Shown here one piece after another: positions 31,328 through 42,907 of a stretch of DNA of 64,000 nt. Every line of letters starts with the position of its first letter. Position 1 is the stretch's first letter. Made by a program: the position numbers and the translations under genes. Below the pieces are notes generated by a model, which did not search any database, was not told the DNA's origin, and was given only the letters and a program-made list of their open reading frames with translations. The stretch spans positions 682,001-746,000 of the forward strand of contig JARGSG010000197.1 in the NCBI GenBank assembly GCA_030374805.1, in the 5' to 3' direction. Source of the DNA: Gracilaria gracilis (Eukaryota > Rhodophyta > Florideophyceae > Gracilariales > Gracilariaceae).

Positions 31328-31657
31328 TATGCCCGCATGGGAGATCGGCGTCGGTGCACCTTGTATATATTGCATTGCACCTCGCCTTCCCCCTTGGGTA
31401 TTGTAAAGTCAGGCACCATTAGGGCAGTAACTATACCATCTTGGTCACTTGCTACTCTATTACTATTCAGGTTTTACCGCGCGTCGACGTCTACTACCGT
31501 ACACCTACACGGTCTAGACTAGTTGCCCCGCCGTTTGCCCCTGCGGGTTTCAGGTGCCCTACTACCATATTGGTTGTGTGTTTTTCCCCTTTAGGTTGAG
31601 CCCTCGCGCGCTCCCTTTACCGGGCGAACCCCACACCTTAGCGGTATTTGTACGACA
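31328..31657 (+). repeat. Short LTR 3 of Gypsy element 2
   Basis: This is a 5'-truncated LTR identical in extent to LTR 2. It precedes the only gag copy that continues into pol. Confidence 0.85.
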
Positions 31658-31804
31658 TTTTGGTCTCCCGACTTAGAAGTTTCTTGGTTTTTGTCGTACC
31701 TTTACTGGTAAACAGAAGACATTCGAAAGGATTATGGAAGTTCACACACCCATTTGGTTTCGTAGGAATACTCGCAAAGCAATTGGATACCACTATTGGT
31801 CACT

Positions 31805-33968
31805 ATGGAAAGACCTACAAGGATTACTCGTGGCTCTAGCGCGCCACTTAGCCACAAGGGTTCTGCTGCGGCTTCGGCCGCCAAACCCATTCTGGATAAT
31901 CCCGAGGAGCTGCTTCGGCAACCTCGGGCCGGAACCTCAAAGGATACGGGCACTCAGCCACCGTTGGCTCCTGAACCTAGTAAGGAATTGCCGACAACGG
32001 TTGAGGACCTTTGGCTCCAATTGGAAGATCGAGCGAAAGCTCTTTTTACCGCTACGGTTAATGAAGCTATGACCTCAATGGACATGGACGCCGTTACCCC
32101 GCTTGGTGGTTGATCGAGCCGTGCACGAGCTTTCTCAACGCATACCTAAATTGGTTGAAACATACCTCTGAACGGGTGCCCGGGAGCATATCTACCGAGT
32201 GCTTCAAGACCTTTGGGTTTCCGAAGGAATGGCGGAAACAAAAACCCCTGGGGTGAATATGGTTAGTCGCATACCACAAGGGATCCCTGCCGGTTCTTCC
32301 GCACCAATCAAGCCAATTCCGGCCGATAGTGCGTACGTACAAAGTTTAAGGCAAGATCAATAGGGCCATATAGAGATGAGCCCTCGAGACGTGTACTTGC
32401 CACCCATTGGAGGTAACGTTCGAAAGGACACCAAGACTGGTGGACCTGAGGACAATTCGTCTGACCCAGAAGAGGGGCGACGAAGAAGAAACCGCAAGGG
32501 TAAAGAAAGGAGGAGAAAAAAGGGAAAGAATCGCGGCTACGACTCTGTCCCCGATTCCTCGAGCTCCGATACCGATACTGGTTCATCGTCGCCTGATGAC
32601 CGTAAAGGTAGACGCAAGAAGAAACCGAACAGGTTGGCGAGGAAGTCGTCAAAGAGAAACCGTAAAGGTAAGAAGAAACGGTACGAGTCGTCCGACTCGG
32701 ATTCGGACACCGATACAACCATAGAGGTGCGTCAGCCGCTGAACGATCTGTTCACCAAAGCGGTTGATTATAGGTCATATCGGTTGAGAAACCGATCCTC
32801 TGCTTACACCCAAGAGGTTGCGCAGAAGATCACCAAGCACCATAAGAAGCGCAGCTTCCAGATGGGTGATACGACCTTCACAGGTGATGATCCCATTACG
32901 GTAATTGAGTTTCTGCAGAAGTTCAAAATTGCATGTGACCAAAATGGTTTTTCCGAAGGTGCTGCCATGTGGTTATTCCAGTTTTACCTTAAAGGTCAAG
33001 CTTACCACTTGATGCAAGGCAGGCTTCGTAGAAATACCATGGCGGTTGATGAAGAGGGGACAGAGATGTTAGAGACGTACCCAGAAGTGGTTAATTTCAT
33101 GTTGGAAACTTACGCTACCGATGAGGTTATCCAGGAAGGTTACGCTGGGGTGCAGGCATATCGCCAACGCTCTAGCCAAACCGAAATGGAATTCTCGTTG
33201 GGCCTTTGGAATCTGGCCACCCGATGCGGTAATGTCTTTACCACTAGTAGGTTGAAGTCGCTTTTCGCCGACAATGTCGACAAAGCGATCCGTTCGCAGG
33301 TACGCAACTACCTGGCGAACAACCGTAAGGTGGAATATAATGGGCTTGCCCGTTATGCCCAGGGACTAGGCGACACTCTCCGTCACGGAAAGAAGCCGTC
33401 GGCGTCCCATACCTCAAAGGATAAACCGAAACGGTCAGTATTGGAGCTAGAAGAAAGCACTACCTCAGAGGGTGATTCGCTCATTCGCGTACCAACGGGG
33501 ATTGCGGTTCATCTCGTGACCGCGCCGCAGGCTCAATCATGAGCCACCTCCATTGGTAATTGGTCGTCGACAGTACCACCAGCTTCGGTAAGGTCGCCAC
33601 CAAGTGCGGCGAGCAGTCAACAAACCTCAACGGGTGGTTCGCAAGTATCTTCATATGCTACAGCACCGACCAATCCGGTGACCCGACCTACCTCTATGGC
33701 AATGCGTGATCCTCAGACAGGTGAATTGGTCTGCTGGCTCTGCTTATCGCCAGACCATCTGGCGAACAGATGTGACAAAATACCCCCAGGGGTGCGTGAA
33801 CATCTGATCAGTGCCAGGCAGCAAAACCACCGTAACCTATATGGATCTGGAAAGAGGGTACAAGCTCAACCATCACCATCTCAGGTTCATCTCGTCGAGG
33901 AAACACCAATCTTGGAGAAGGACAGTCCCACTCAGGAGGAGCAGGAAAACACCGAATGGTTAGCGTAG
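31805..33968 (+). pseudogene. gag unit C of Gypsy element 2, joined to pol
   Basis: This is the one gag copy that passes the junction point (GTGCGTGAACATCTG) and continues into protease. It has an extra C near 32098 that shifts the frame, TAG near 32361, and the shared TGA at 33540. Domains in order are a helical N-terminus, a highly charged Arg/Lys/Asp/Ser region, a capsid-like domain with CGNVFTTSRLKSLFADNVD, and a CCHC zinc knuckle CWLCLSPDHLANRC for RNA binding. The frame ends with TAG at 33966-33968 beside G_TTA_GCG, which occupies the place of the frameshift site seen in element 3. Confidence 0.8.
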
Positions 33969-34893
33969 GGGCCAATCCTAACCGTGAATTGGAAGGCCCG
34001 TCGATACCGGAACGGGAAACCTTAATGGTGGAAAAAGAAGAATCAGATGTACCCAATGTGGTGTGTCTGATGAAGTACAATAACTATAAAGTTAATGCTT
34101 CAGTAAGCTTTCTCAATTACCTACAGGTTCCCGTTGCGTATGTACTCGATACCGGCGCCGGTCCGAATGTGCTAAACGATCGCGTCATACCCGATGCGGT
34201 CTTGCGGAACATTCTACCTGCCCTGACTATCAACCCGCTGGTGGAGGCTAACGAGCGCCCACTGCACCTTAGAGGAATGTTGACCACTGTGGTACAACTT
34301 GGAACCTTGAAGGTGAAGCTTAATTTCTTTGTGGTGGATCGTCTGGCGACAGACTGTATCCTTGGGACCAACTTTATTGACAGACATGTCAAGGCAATTT
34401 TGCCAAGGTGCCGAATGGTCGCTCTCCGTCAAGGTGGTCGTATTGCCATACTGGGTAATACGCAGACCAAAAATGGTTGGCGTCAAAAGTCGAGGTCCAA
34501 TATACCCACCGAATCGGTCTCAAACAAGATACGGCTCACCAGATTGGTTTCAATTCCGGCTATGACCCAGATGGTAGTGAATGTCTCATGCGCAATTCCA
34601 GGATTGGTAATGCTACAGAACCATACTAGGTTGGCAGAAAGACATCTCGCCTTAATGGCAAACGGGATTATCGACAACATCCCTAATCAATCTTTCAAGG
34701 TGTACTTGAGTAACTTTAGCAATCACATTGTTAAGTTACCCAAAAATACCACTATAGGAATAGCATTGCCGGCACCACAAGGGGTTTTCACGGTCTCACC
34801 TAATAGGTTGGGCGAGGTCGCCACCTCTAAGGAAGGGGAGGAACAGATGCGCCATACCCTGCATATGCGCCCCCGTTATCGACAAACACCAAA
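33956..34893 (+). CDS. Retroviral-type aspartic protease of Gypsy element 2
   Basis: This frame is -1 relative to gag. The active-site motif LDTGAGPN lies at about 34145-34168, and the flap-region and ILGTNFIDRH block (the second conserved hydrophobic-Gly motif) follow at about 34360. After the protease comes a linker with TSKEGEEQM, encoded by a purine run near 34827-34845. The frame drifts out of protein-like sequence after about 34880, where the RT frame takes over with a further -1 shift. That shift is probably a decay indel, because element 3 has protease and RT in one frame. The protein would mature the gag-pol polyprotein. Confidence 0.75.
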
Positions 34894-37800
34894 ATGGAAC
34901 AGAAGATCGCCAATACCTTTAAGGTTGGAGATCAGGAAAAGACTATGGAACTGGACCCAGTGCGGAATTGGAGAGAAGAAGTCCAGATCGGTGCGGAGAA
35001 CCAGGCTCTCCGAGACCGGATCCTCAGTCTCTTAGAAGAATTTGAACCCATGTGGTTGGGTCGGTTAGGCCAAATTGAGGCTACAGAGCACCGTATTGAT
35101 ATTGTGCCTGGCTGGAAACCCATTTACCAGCAGCCTTACCGTGCAGGTCCGAAAGCCCGTGAGGTTGAGCTCAACGAGGTCGAGAGAATGCTCCGTGAAG
35201 GTGTCATAGAACCAGCAAATGCGGACTGGGCCAGCCCTGTGGTTCTCGTTACAAAAAAGAATGATACCCGTATGCGGTTCTGTGTGGACTAAAGAAGACT
35301 GAATAGTATGACCATTAGGGATTCGTACCCAATACCTAGAATGGACGAGTGTATAGATTCATTGGGCAACGCCAAGATCTTTACTACGCTCGATGCCAAT
35401 CGTGGTTATTGGCAGGTATTTATCAGGGAAGAAAACAAGGACAAAACTACGTTTACTTGCCACGCTGGGTTATTCCGCCTTACGCGTATGCCCTTTGGGT
35501 TGCGGAATGCCCCGGCTACCTTTCAGAGAGCGTTCGATATAATACTTTCGAAGGTGAAGTGGATAACCGCTCTGGTATACATCGACGATGTAATCATATA
35601 TTCCAGAACGGTAGAGGAACATTTCCACCATGTTAGGGAAGTTTTGAACCTTTTGAGGGAATCTGGAGTAACGTTGAAGCTCCGCAAGTGCGAATTCTTC
35701 ACCAAAGAGGTAGAATACCTTGGTCATATCATCATCCCTGGGAGGTTAGAAGTGACGCCGCGAAATATCCGGGCCGTGCAGGAGGCGAAGCCACCCACGT
35801 CCCAGACGGAAATCCGATCCTTTATAGGTTTGTGCAATGTGTACCGCCGGTTTATCAAGGAATCTGCCAAGATAGCGGCTCCCCTCAACAGGAAGCTGCT
35901 GAAGGGTCAACCTACAAGGTTTGAATGTCTTACCAATGAAGAAATGGATGCGTTCGAGGCGCTGAAACATGCGCTCTTGACACCTCCCATCTTGGCATTA
36001 CCCAAAGCTGGTTTACGATACACGTTGGATACTGACGCCTCGGACGCCCATATTGGTTGTTGTCTTATGCAGGAGCAAGAAAACGACGACAAACCACCTA
36101 TAGGGTATTGGAGCCGTGCTCTGCACGCTGCACAAAAGAACTACAGAACAACCGAAAAGAAATGTCTGGCAGTGGTCTGGAGCATGTTGATGCTCCGTCC
36201 CTACCTATATGGTGAAAGGTTCACGCTTCGAACCGACCATGATGCCCTACGGTGGATACTAGGTCTGGCCGACGGATCAGGCAGACTTGCCCGATGGTGG
36301 TTACGGCTTTCAGAGTTCGAGTATGACGTACAGTACCGTCCATGTATCAAGCACAATGTCGCAGACGCGATGTCTCGCATTACCACAGATGGTTTGGACA
36401 CCGAGCCGGTAGAGGATGATATCCCATGCTTTACCATCTCTACCAACCCTGATGGTGATACCTTAGAATGTTACTGGACTCTACCCGAAGAGGATACGTG
36501 GTTTAGTGATGCCATCGCTCGGGAAATACTCGCCCTCGAGGAAACAGACGTCATGCCAATTACCCGTGAGGAATTCTTGAGAGAGCAAGCAAACGATGTC
36601 TATTGCCGCTCTCTCATGGACCATGTAGGTATGAAAGACTCGAACTTTGACGTCGACCGAAATGGTTTCCTGGTGAGGCGAGCTTCTATTGATGGTTCCC
36701 TTCAGAAGGTGATGCCCAAGGTGCTGCGCCCTCGGGTGCTGCACCTGGCTCACTACCCAAGGCTATCAGGACACCCTGGAGGAACGAGAATGTACTACAC
36801 CTTAAGGGAAGGGTACTACTGGCCTCATATGGCTCATGATGTATATACCTTTGTAGGTCAATGTGAATCTTGCGTACGTACCCGTGGAGGTATCCGGAAT
36901 CACAGGAAATACTTGAAGTTACTCCCTGCAGCGGGTCCTCTCGAGTTCGTCGCAATAGACCTTCTGGGTCCATTACCAAAAACCACAAGGGGGTATCAGT
37001 ACATCATCGTAATCACCGACAGGTTCTCGAAGCTCACACGAGCGATACCCTTGAAGGACACGAAATCGACGACCCTCGCGGTGGCGTTCTTGAACAATTG
37101 GATCTACCCGTATGGTGCACCGCTTTATCTACTTACCGACAATGGTTGGAACTTAGCTTCGAAGTTCTTTGAAGCTGTTTGTAACCTATTGGGTATTAAG
37201 CACTACTTCACTACTGCCTATCATCCGCAAACGAATGGGCAAGTGGAGCGCTTTAACCGAACACTTGTATCTAGGCTGCGACATTATACGGAAGAACACA
37301 AAACTGGTTCGGACGAGCTCGTGCAGCCCTTGACATATGCATATCACCTTCAGGTTCATCGAGCGACGCAAACTACGCCGTTCGATCTGATACTGTCAAG
37401 ACACCCACCAGGTATTGTTGTTGAAGGGGACCTATTAGGACAAGACGCCGCCGGAGCGCTCACACCGTCACAGGTCAAACGGAATACCCTTTTGCGGTTG
37501 AGACGAGCTCTCAAGTATGCTGAGAGCAAGCTCACAGCATCCCAGAAGCGGTACAAGGAGGACTACGACCGAAAGGTAACCCAAGTGGTAACGGCTACGC
37601 CGGGTCAATATGTCTTCATTGACCACCCTCCGAAAGGAGCTAAGCCACGACCGGGTGATGAAGCCGATGATGAAGCTATTGATAGAGATATCAATTCGAA
37701 GCTTCTTCCGAAATCATCGGGACCTTTCAAGGTAGTTCGGTCAACCGACCACACGGTAACGGTGAACCAAGATGGTGTAGAGAATACGATCTCTATTGAC

Positions 37801-38244
37801 CGAATCACGGTTGCACCTCAAACGGTTCAGTCCAGAAAGGAACGCGGAGAATCCGCGCGTGACCCACAAGCGGTTGCCCTGAGGACTCAGCCCCGGGAAG
37901 ACGGGACACCCATCGAGGTCAATGATGACGCACAGGGTGACGGCCCAGACTACGTACCACCCGCAGGGATTACGGTTGCTCCTTCAGAGGAAACACCTAC
38001 CCCTAGTGGTACCGATGCTCATCTAAACCAAAGTGGTGAAACGATACCATCTCAGGTCTCTAGTGAGTTCCCAGTGGAACTCCTTGTAGGCCACCGCCGT
38101 ATACCAGATGGTCTGAAGTACACCGTACGTTGGTATGGCTGGGGCGCCGATGGCTACACCGCCGAGCCGCCCTCAGCCATTCCACACCACTTCAGGGTAA
38201 GCTACTGGAACCACAAGGGAGAGGACATGCCGAATGATGGGTAA
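34894..38244 (+). pseudogene. RT, RNase H, integrase and chromodomain of Gypsy element 2
   Basis: One frame of 1116 codons with a single TAA at 35290, exactly at the conserved CVDYRRLN position (here VD-stop-RRLN). The RT has TLDANRGYWQV, MPFGLRNAPATFQ and the catalytic YIDD at about residue 229. RNase H has YTLDTDASDAHIG. Integrase has a His-His-Cys-Cys finger ending CESCVR and catalytic blocks FVAIDLLGP, LTDNGWNLAS and NGQVERFNR. The C-terminus has a chromodomain-like segment (LKYTVRWYGWGADGYTAEPP), which places the element among chromoviruses. Without the TAA it would be full length and apparently functional. It meets the antisense ORF tail to tail about 1 kb downstream. Confidence 0.9.
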
Positions 38245-39245
38245 ACCCTAGAGGTAATGCAGTCCCCTAAGGGAGGGGGAAAAGCATTGTAATGAGGAGC
38301 ACCAAAGTCGGTTCGGACGCTTACCGGGAAGGTACAACCAGAAGGAAGCCTTCCGCGAGGGTACGTCCAAGGAGCGGTAGCGCTAAAGACGGACGCACCG
38401 TTGTACGCGCGCCGTTGCACACGCGCCATGCACGTGCGCGGCACGCGCGCCAAGCCGCACGGTGGAAACATTCAAAAAATTGTATCTTTTTTATTTGACG
38501 AGGCATACGCGCGCTGCTCGTGGCGCGCCGTGCGGAGTAACCGATTCGGTTTACACTATTGTGTGTAGGGAGCGAGAAACGGCATGGTCAAAAAATCTAA
38601 GTATTTTGACCGTGCCGCGCTCCCGAATCGGCCATTCCCAGCCTCTGAAACCGCTTGGTTCTCGAGATACAGACTAAAAGGGGTTTTTGCGTTTTCACTA
38701 CAATATGGAGGGGTAATTTTCCGGTCCAATATTTTGATTCGCCTTGCAAGTAACCTCCAGGGTGAAACACCGCACGTGCGCCCATGCATGGTGAGAGGCC
38801 CTGCAGAACCATCTAGGTACATTGCTGGCCACCGCGCGCAAGCGCGTGGCACAACATCTGACCTGATCGGAAGGCGAAACCGCTCGCTGCGCCGTACGAA
38901 GGCGCATCGAAGTATCAACGTGTTGAACCATACTACGAGCACCAAAATGGCTCAGGATGGAGCTAACTCACCTCGTGGAACTTACCTACAAGGAATTAAC
39001 CGTCACCCATCGTGGTACGCTGGTCTAAGGAGGGGGGAGGAGAGTTTCAAAACCTAGTTGGAGATGCGCAGAGCTAAGGAAGGGGGGGAGCTGTTTTCGA
39101 GCCTCCTCCCTCGCTACGCACCGCACCTCAAAGAAAACTGGAACCTACAATGGAAACGCATAACATGTAAGTTTACTTGAAGAGTAACACCAATAGGGAT
39201 GCAGGAGCAACGTGGCTCAAGCACAGACCCAAGTGTATATGACAA
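38245..39245. other. Structured spacer between pol and the convergent antisense ORF
   Basis: No protein-like frame is convincing. The region 38400-38540 is very CpG-rich with GCGCGCC repeats. Two nested inverted repeats follow: CCGCACGG near 38454 with CCGTGCGG near 38527, and a long imperfect hairpin at 38541-38631. A purine-rich stretch (AGGAGGGGGGAGGAG) lies near 39030. Confidence 0.5.
38541..38631. repeat. Long imperfect hairpin in the spacer of Gypsy element 2
   Basis: Nested complementary blocks pair in order: CCGATTCGG with CCGAATCGG, GGGAGCG with CGCTCCC, and CGGCATGGTCAAAA with TTTTGACCGTGCCG. It lies between convergent genes, where a transcription-end or RNA-structure role would be reasonable. 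Confidence 0.65.
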
Positions 39246-41660
39246 TCAACCTGATGGGTGAGTGGCAAAGTGAGGCCCCGAGGAGCCTCCAGCTGAGGAT
39301 CCCCGACCCGGAGTGGTGTTCTGATAGGCTCCCGGCCAAGGATGGAAGAGATGAGCCTGGCCTGGAGCCTGGCTAGGCGCGCTACCATGACCCACGGGGG
39401 TACTAGTAGGCACGCTGACGCCTGGCATTACGTCGGCACCCATCGGCGGTGGCGCGCTCGCCTGCTCAACCGACGGAGGTACCGACGACCCGATGTGGAG
39501 AGGAGCCTGCGGAGCGGATAGAAGGCTGGGGTTCAGGCTAGCACCAATTAGGGGATCCTCCAAAGGGTTTGTAGGCGTCGGGCCCATGGCGGTCGCTAAG
39601 CCTGCCACCTGGTTGGTAGCCATCTGGTAGAGCTCGACCTGGAACCGGGTCCAGAACTCACCAATTTGGGAAAAGGATCGCATGTACTGTGCATGACGAG
39701 GCAGGATGCTCTCCAGAAGGGTAAGAGCTTCGACCACAGAGGTAGGACCCCCCCGCTGGAAGTTCACCACGCAGGTTTGGCGGACCCGAGCCATTAAACC
39801 TGAAATGGCCTGGGAGTCCACCTGAGAGGGGACAGGGGCCGCAGCTGCAGCCATGACACCCCCGAGGATAGCCCGTAGAGGCCCATCAACCCTTGTGGTA
39901 CTAGAAAGAAGAGAAGTCACACCAGTATGGGCAGGCGTATTGCGTCCCTCCGGAGCGGGAGTAGGCGCTGAAGTGACCACAGGGGTAGCTGCTGGCAATT
40001 CCACCACGGTTGGGAATGGCTTGGGACTCCCTGGAGGCCTCTGATCGGTCGGAGCCCCGGGATAGCGCTGCTCCGCGCGGGATACAACCTTCCAGGACAC
40101 CGGATCGAAAACCTCCCACCCCTGCTTGGCTCCCCACGGGAAACTCTCCACTTGGGTAAGCAACGACTCCAGCTGCTCAAAGGAGTAGTCCGTACCTGCC
40201 ACAATGGTTTCGAGTCCAAATAGGCGAATGTCGCGAATGACCCTCGGGGGAATGAAAAACATACGACCAGGAGGTTGCACACCGTCACGGTAAATCTGGG
40301 TTTCTCGAGAACGACAATCCCAGTCAATACCGTCACGGGCAGCCTGCAGAGCCAGGATGGCCACCAATACAGCCCATTCCGCGAGGGCAATCGACCAAAT
40401 GAGGTAATACCGATTGTGGTTACGGGTGATGTAGCTCCCGAAGTAAGCCAATACCGGTGGGGTTGGGACGCTAAGCGACATCGGAACCTCATAGGCATTC
40501 CCCCATTTAGGTCGGGCCACATACCAACAGGTTCTTCCCTTATTAGGTTGTGAGAAGAACTCTACCTTATGGAACCCATGCATGACGCGGTGGAAGCTGG
40601 ACCGGGTGTGAATGCGAGCCTCGGTGGCAGCATCCACCCCCCACCTACGACGGTTAGCCCAATGGATGGTATTGTAAGGCCTATAGAAGCAAACCAAATG
40701 TGGAGAAGCCGGAAGGTACTGCTGCGGAAGGGAGTCGTACTGACAGATCTTCACAACCAGACGTTGGTAATAATGGAGCTCCGGTTCAATACGAACATAC
40801 GGCAGATCGCTAGGATAAAGCGGGGGAATGAAATACCTCATTGGTGTGTGTCGCTGGCGGCTGTCATAGCACTCCACCCGACCCTGACGAGGTTGAGATT
40901 CCTATTCCCGACGGTGGAGCGTTTGCGGGACGGAGCGGAGACGCTTGCAATCCCAACGAAACAAACCCAAGTAGGTATCCAAAGTCGGACGGCGCAAGAC
41001 GCCGGGAAGCGATGTGTTTCCCGGCGCCACTGGCCAGTTCCGACGGTACAGCCTCGCTTGCGAAACCATTCTTGGATCGACCCCGAAGGTACCATGTTGG
41101 GAAACGTTCCAGTCGGCCGTGGTAAATGTCTCCAAACCATAATAGGAAATACCACGAGGAATCTCGGGCTCCGGACCATACGGGTCCCGGATCCCTTCAT
41201 GAATCCCTTGAGGTTGATGTGAAAAAGACTGAACCGGCTGGCTCCGGAAACCAGTTTGGATGCGGGAATGGTACAAAGCAGCACCCCGAGAACCAGACTT
41301 GGCAATGCCGCTTCCGCGGCCGCGCGATGGACCGGCACCCGACATGGTGTGATGAGTACCATGAGGGAGTGGTTGAGACGGCGAGCATTCGACCGCAGAG
41401 GTGAAGCGAATCGGCTTTTTATCCACAATGGGTGAGTCACTAGAGCTGATGCTCAAAACCTCCACCCGTTCGGGGCCCCATGCTGGTTCAACCATTAAGG
41501 TATCGGCATTGGTCGCCGATGGCGCGCCGTCCCTTGAGGTTACCGCGTCCGATTGACCACCATGGGGAACCGACAATCGCCGTGTACCGCTACGGGTGCG
41601 AGCCCGCATGCTGGTACCGGGGCTACCCATGTGGTTCAGATAAGGATCGGGGGTCACCAT
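39246..41660 (-). pseudogene. Antisense ORF of Gypsy element 2 (unknown family)
   Basis: The frame runs opposite to pol for about 804 codons with one TAG at 40902-40904. The part before the stop has MSGAGPSRGRGSGIAKSGSR and a long segment with DPYGPEPEIPRGISYYGLE. The part after it has CFYRPYNTIHWANRRRWGVD, VPTPPVLAYFGSYITRNHN, a hydrophobic helix around ALAEWAVLVAILAL, and FFIPPRVIRDIRLFGLETIV. It ends with a Pro/Ser-rich tail. Several blocks line up in order with the antisense ORFs of elements 1 and 3: PPVLAYFGS with PPCLTYIGS, IPPR with IPPRLR, and VFDPVSWKVVSRAEQRYP with FYDPWSR...RHAERVIPPG. The start is uncertain because element 3 is inserted upstream; I used ATG 41660. No known domain is visible. 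Confidence 0.65.
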
Positions 41661-41867
41661 AAACGGATTCAACCTTGTCGGTCGGACGAGACGCCACGGT
41701 GGCGCGAGCCCGCGTAGACAAATCGCAAAGGGGTGTGAAGGCAACCAGAAGGGAGAACGGTGGAACAACCTCGATGGAGTCAGCGGCAGTGCCTCGAAGG
41801 GTTGGTAGTCGAACCTCGAAGGGACATAGAGACACGCCGCAACCAAATGGGCGCCAAAACCTTTCAG

Positions 41868-41872
41868 GGTAC
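41868..41872. repeat. Target-site duplication GGTAC, left of Gypsy element 3
   Basis: GGTAC precedes the LTR edge TGTGGTGCAACCCC and recurs at 54058-54062 outside the other LTR. Confidence 0.9.
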
Positions 41873-42671
41873 TGTGGTGCAACCCCTGCGGAGGAAGAAG
41901 ACACACAAAGGGTGTTCAAGCCTTCCCTCAACTGAGGTAGTCACAGCAATAGAGCCCCTCTCAGGGTGATCGCGCTAGCCGGGTGTAAGACCGGGGATCA
42001 CCGTCACGACACGCGTAGAGAGCGGTAAAGGCAAAGAAGCCGCACAGTGGTGGGGAACACGACAGAGTCGGGGATGACGTCACAGACGGGACAACCAACA
42101 CACACACGAGAGTGGCACGAGACGCGGAGAGCGGTAGCGAACCACGCGAGTGGGCGAAACAAAGAACGGTCAACACCGGTATGCAGTGTAGCGATACCTG
42201 TATAACAGTGCGAAAACAAATAAAGTAAACACACAGAATAACACGCGGAATGCGGTAAGGGTGCTGTAGATGCCGCGAGGCGGATGATGGTACCTACACA
42301 GTAGTGGCAACTCTCCGCGAGGAGGATATTGCTCACCAAGGGTGAAACATCAGAGCCGAACACTCGGTTGAGTCGTTTACTTCTCCAAAGTTGGGTTGAG
42401 CTCAACCTACTATGTAGTGTAGCCGCCCACTGTCAGTGGTAACTAAATATCCAATATTAATATCTAGAATCCCCAACAATGGGTGCAAACTCCCCACACG
42501 TGTGTGACTGACCAGCAATGCTGTGCACCTCACAACTATCCTATATGTTGTACGAATCTACCCAAGAATGGGGTGTGCCACGCACGGCATTCATCATCAC
42601 CTCCTTAGAGAGCATCCCCTTGTCTATGAATCGCAATAGCGGAGCTTCATCCGCAATAGCGTTGCACTACA
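41873..42671 (-). repeat. 3' LTR of Gypsy element 3 (799 bp)
   Basis: On the minus strand it starts TGTAGTGCAACGC right after the polypurine tract and ends with a CA opposite TGTGG. It is nearly identical to 53259-54057. Confidence 0.92.
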
Positions 42672-42687
42672 TCTCCCCCTCCTGAGG
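42672..42687 (-). promoter_or_regulatory. Polypurine tract of Gypsy element 3
   Basis: On the minus strand CCTCAGGAGGGGGAGA directly abuts the 3' LTR, the standard position for plus-strand DNA priming. Its core is repeated inside pol at 46594-46608 and at 49747-49760. Confidence 0.85.
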
Positions 42688-42907
42688 CGCGACGACGACC
42701 TGCGAGCGCGTGCATCTTCCTCCTTCGGAGTGTATAAGTACCTCCCCGATAGCGGGTCCTTCTCCTTCTCCTGTCGCTTCGCCACGCGACCCAAGCGAAT
42801 CACCAACTTCTACACGCTCTGCAGCGGTATCGCCTCCGATTCCTCGGCTTCCTCTTGCTCCTTCTGTTCCGAACACTTCGGCTTCCTTTCCTTGCGCTAC
42901 AACAGCG

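Noticed and set aside
38584-39057. 157-codon plus-strand frame and its 129-codon antisense partner in the element 2 spacer
   Set aside because: They overlap the hairpin block and neither has protein-like composition or a relative in elements 1 or 3.
41661-41906. Extension of the element 2 antisense ORF upstream to an ATG at 41906
   Set aside because: The first dozen codons lie in the LTR of element 3, which inserted later, so this start is not original.
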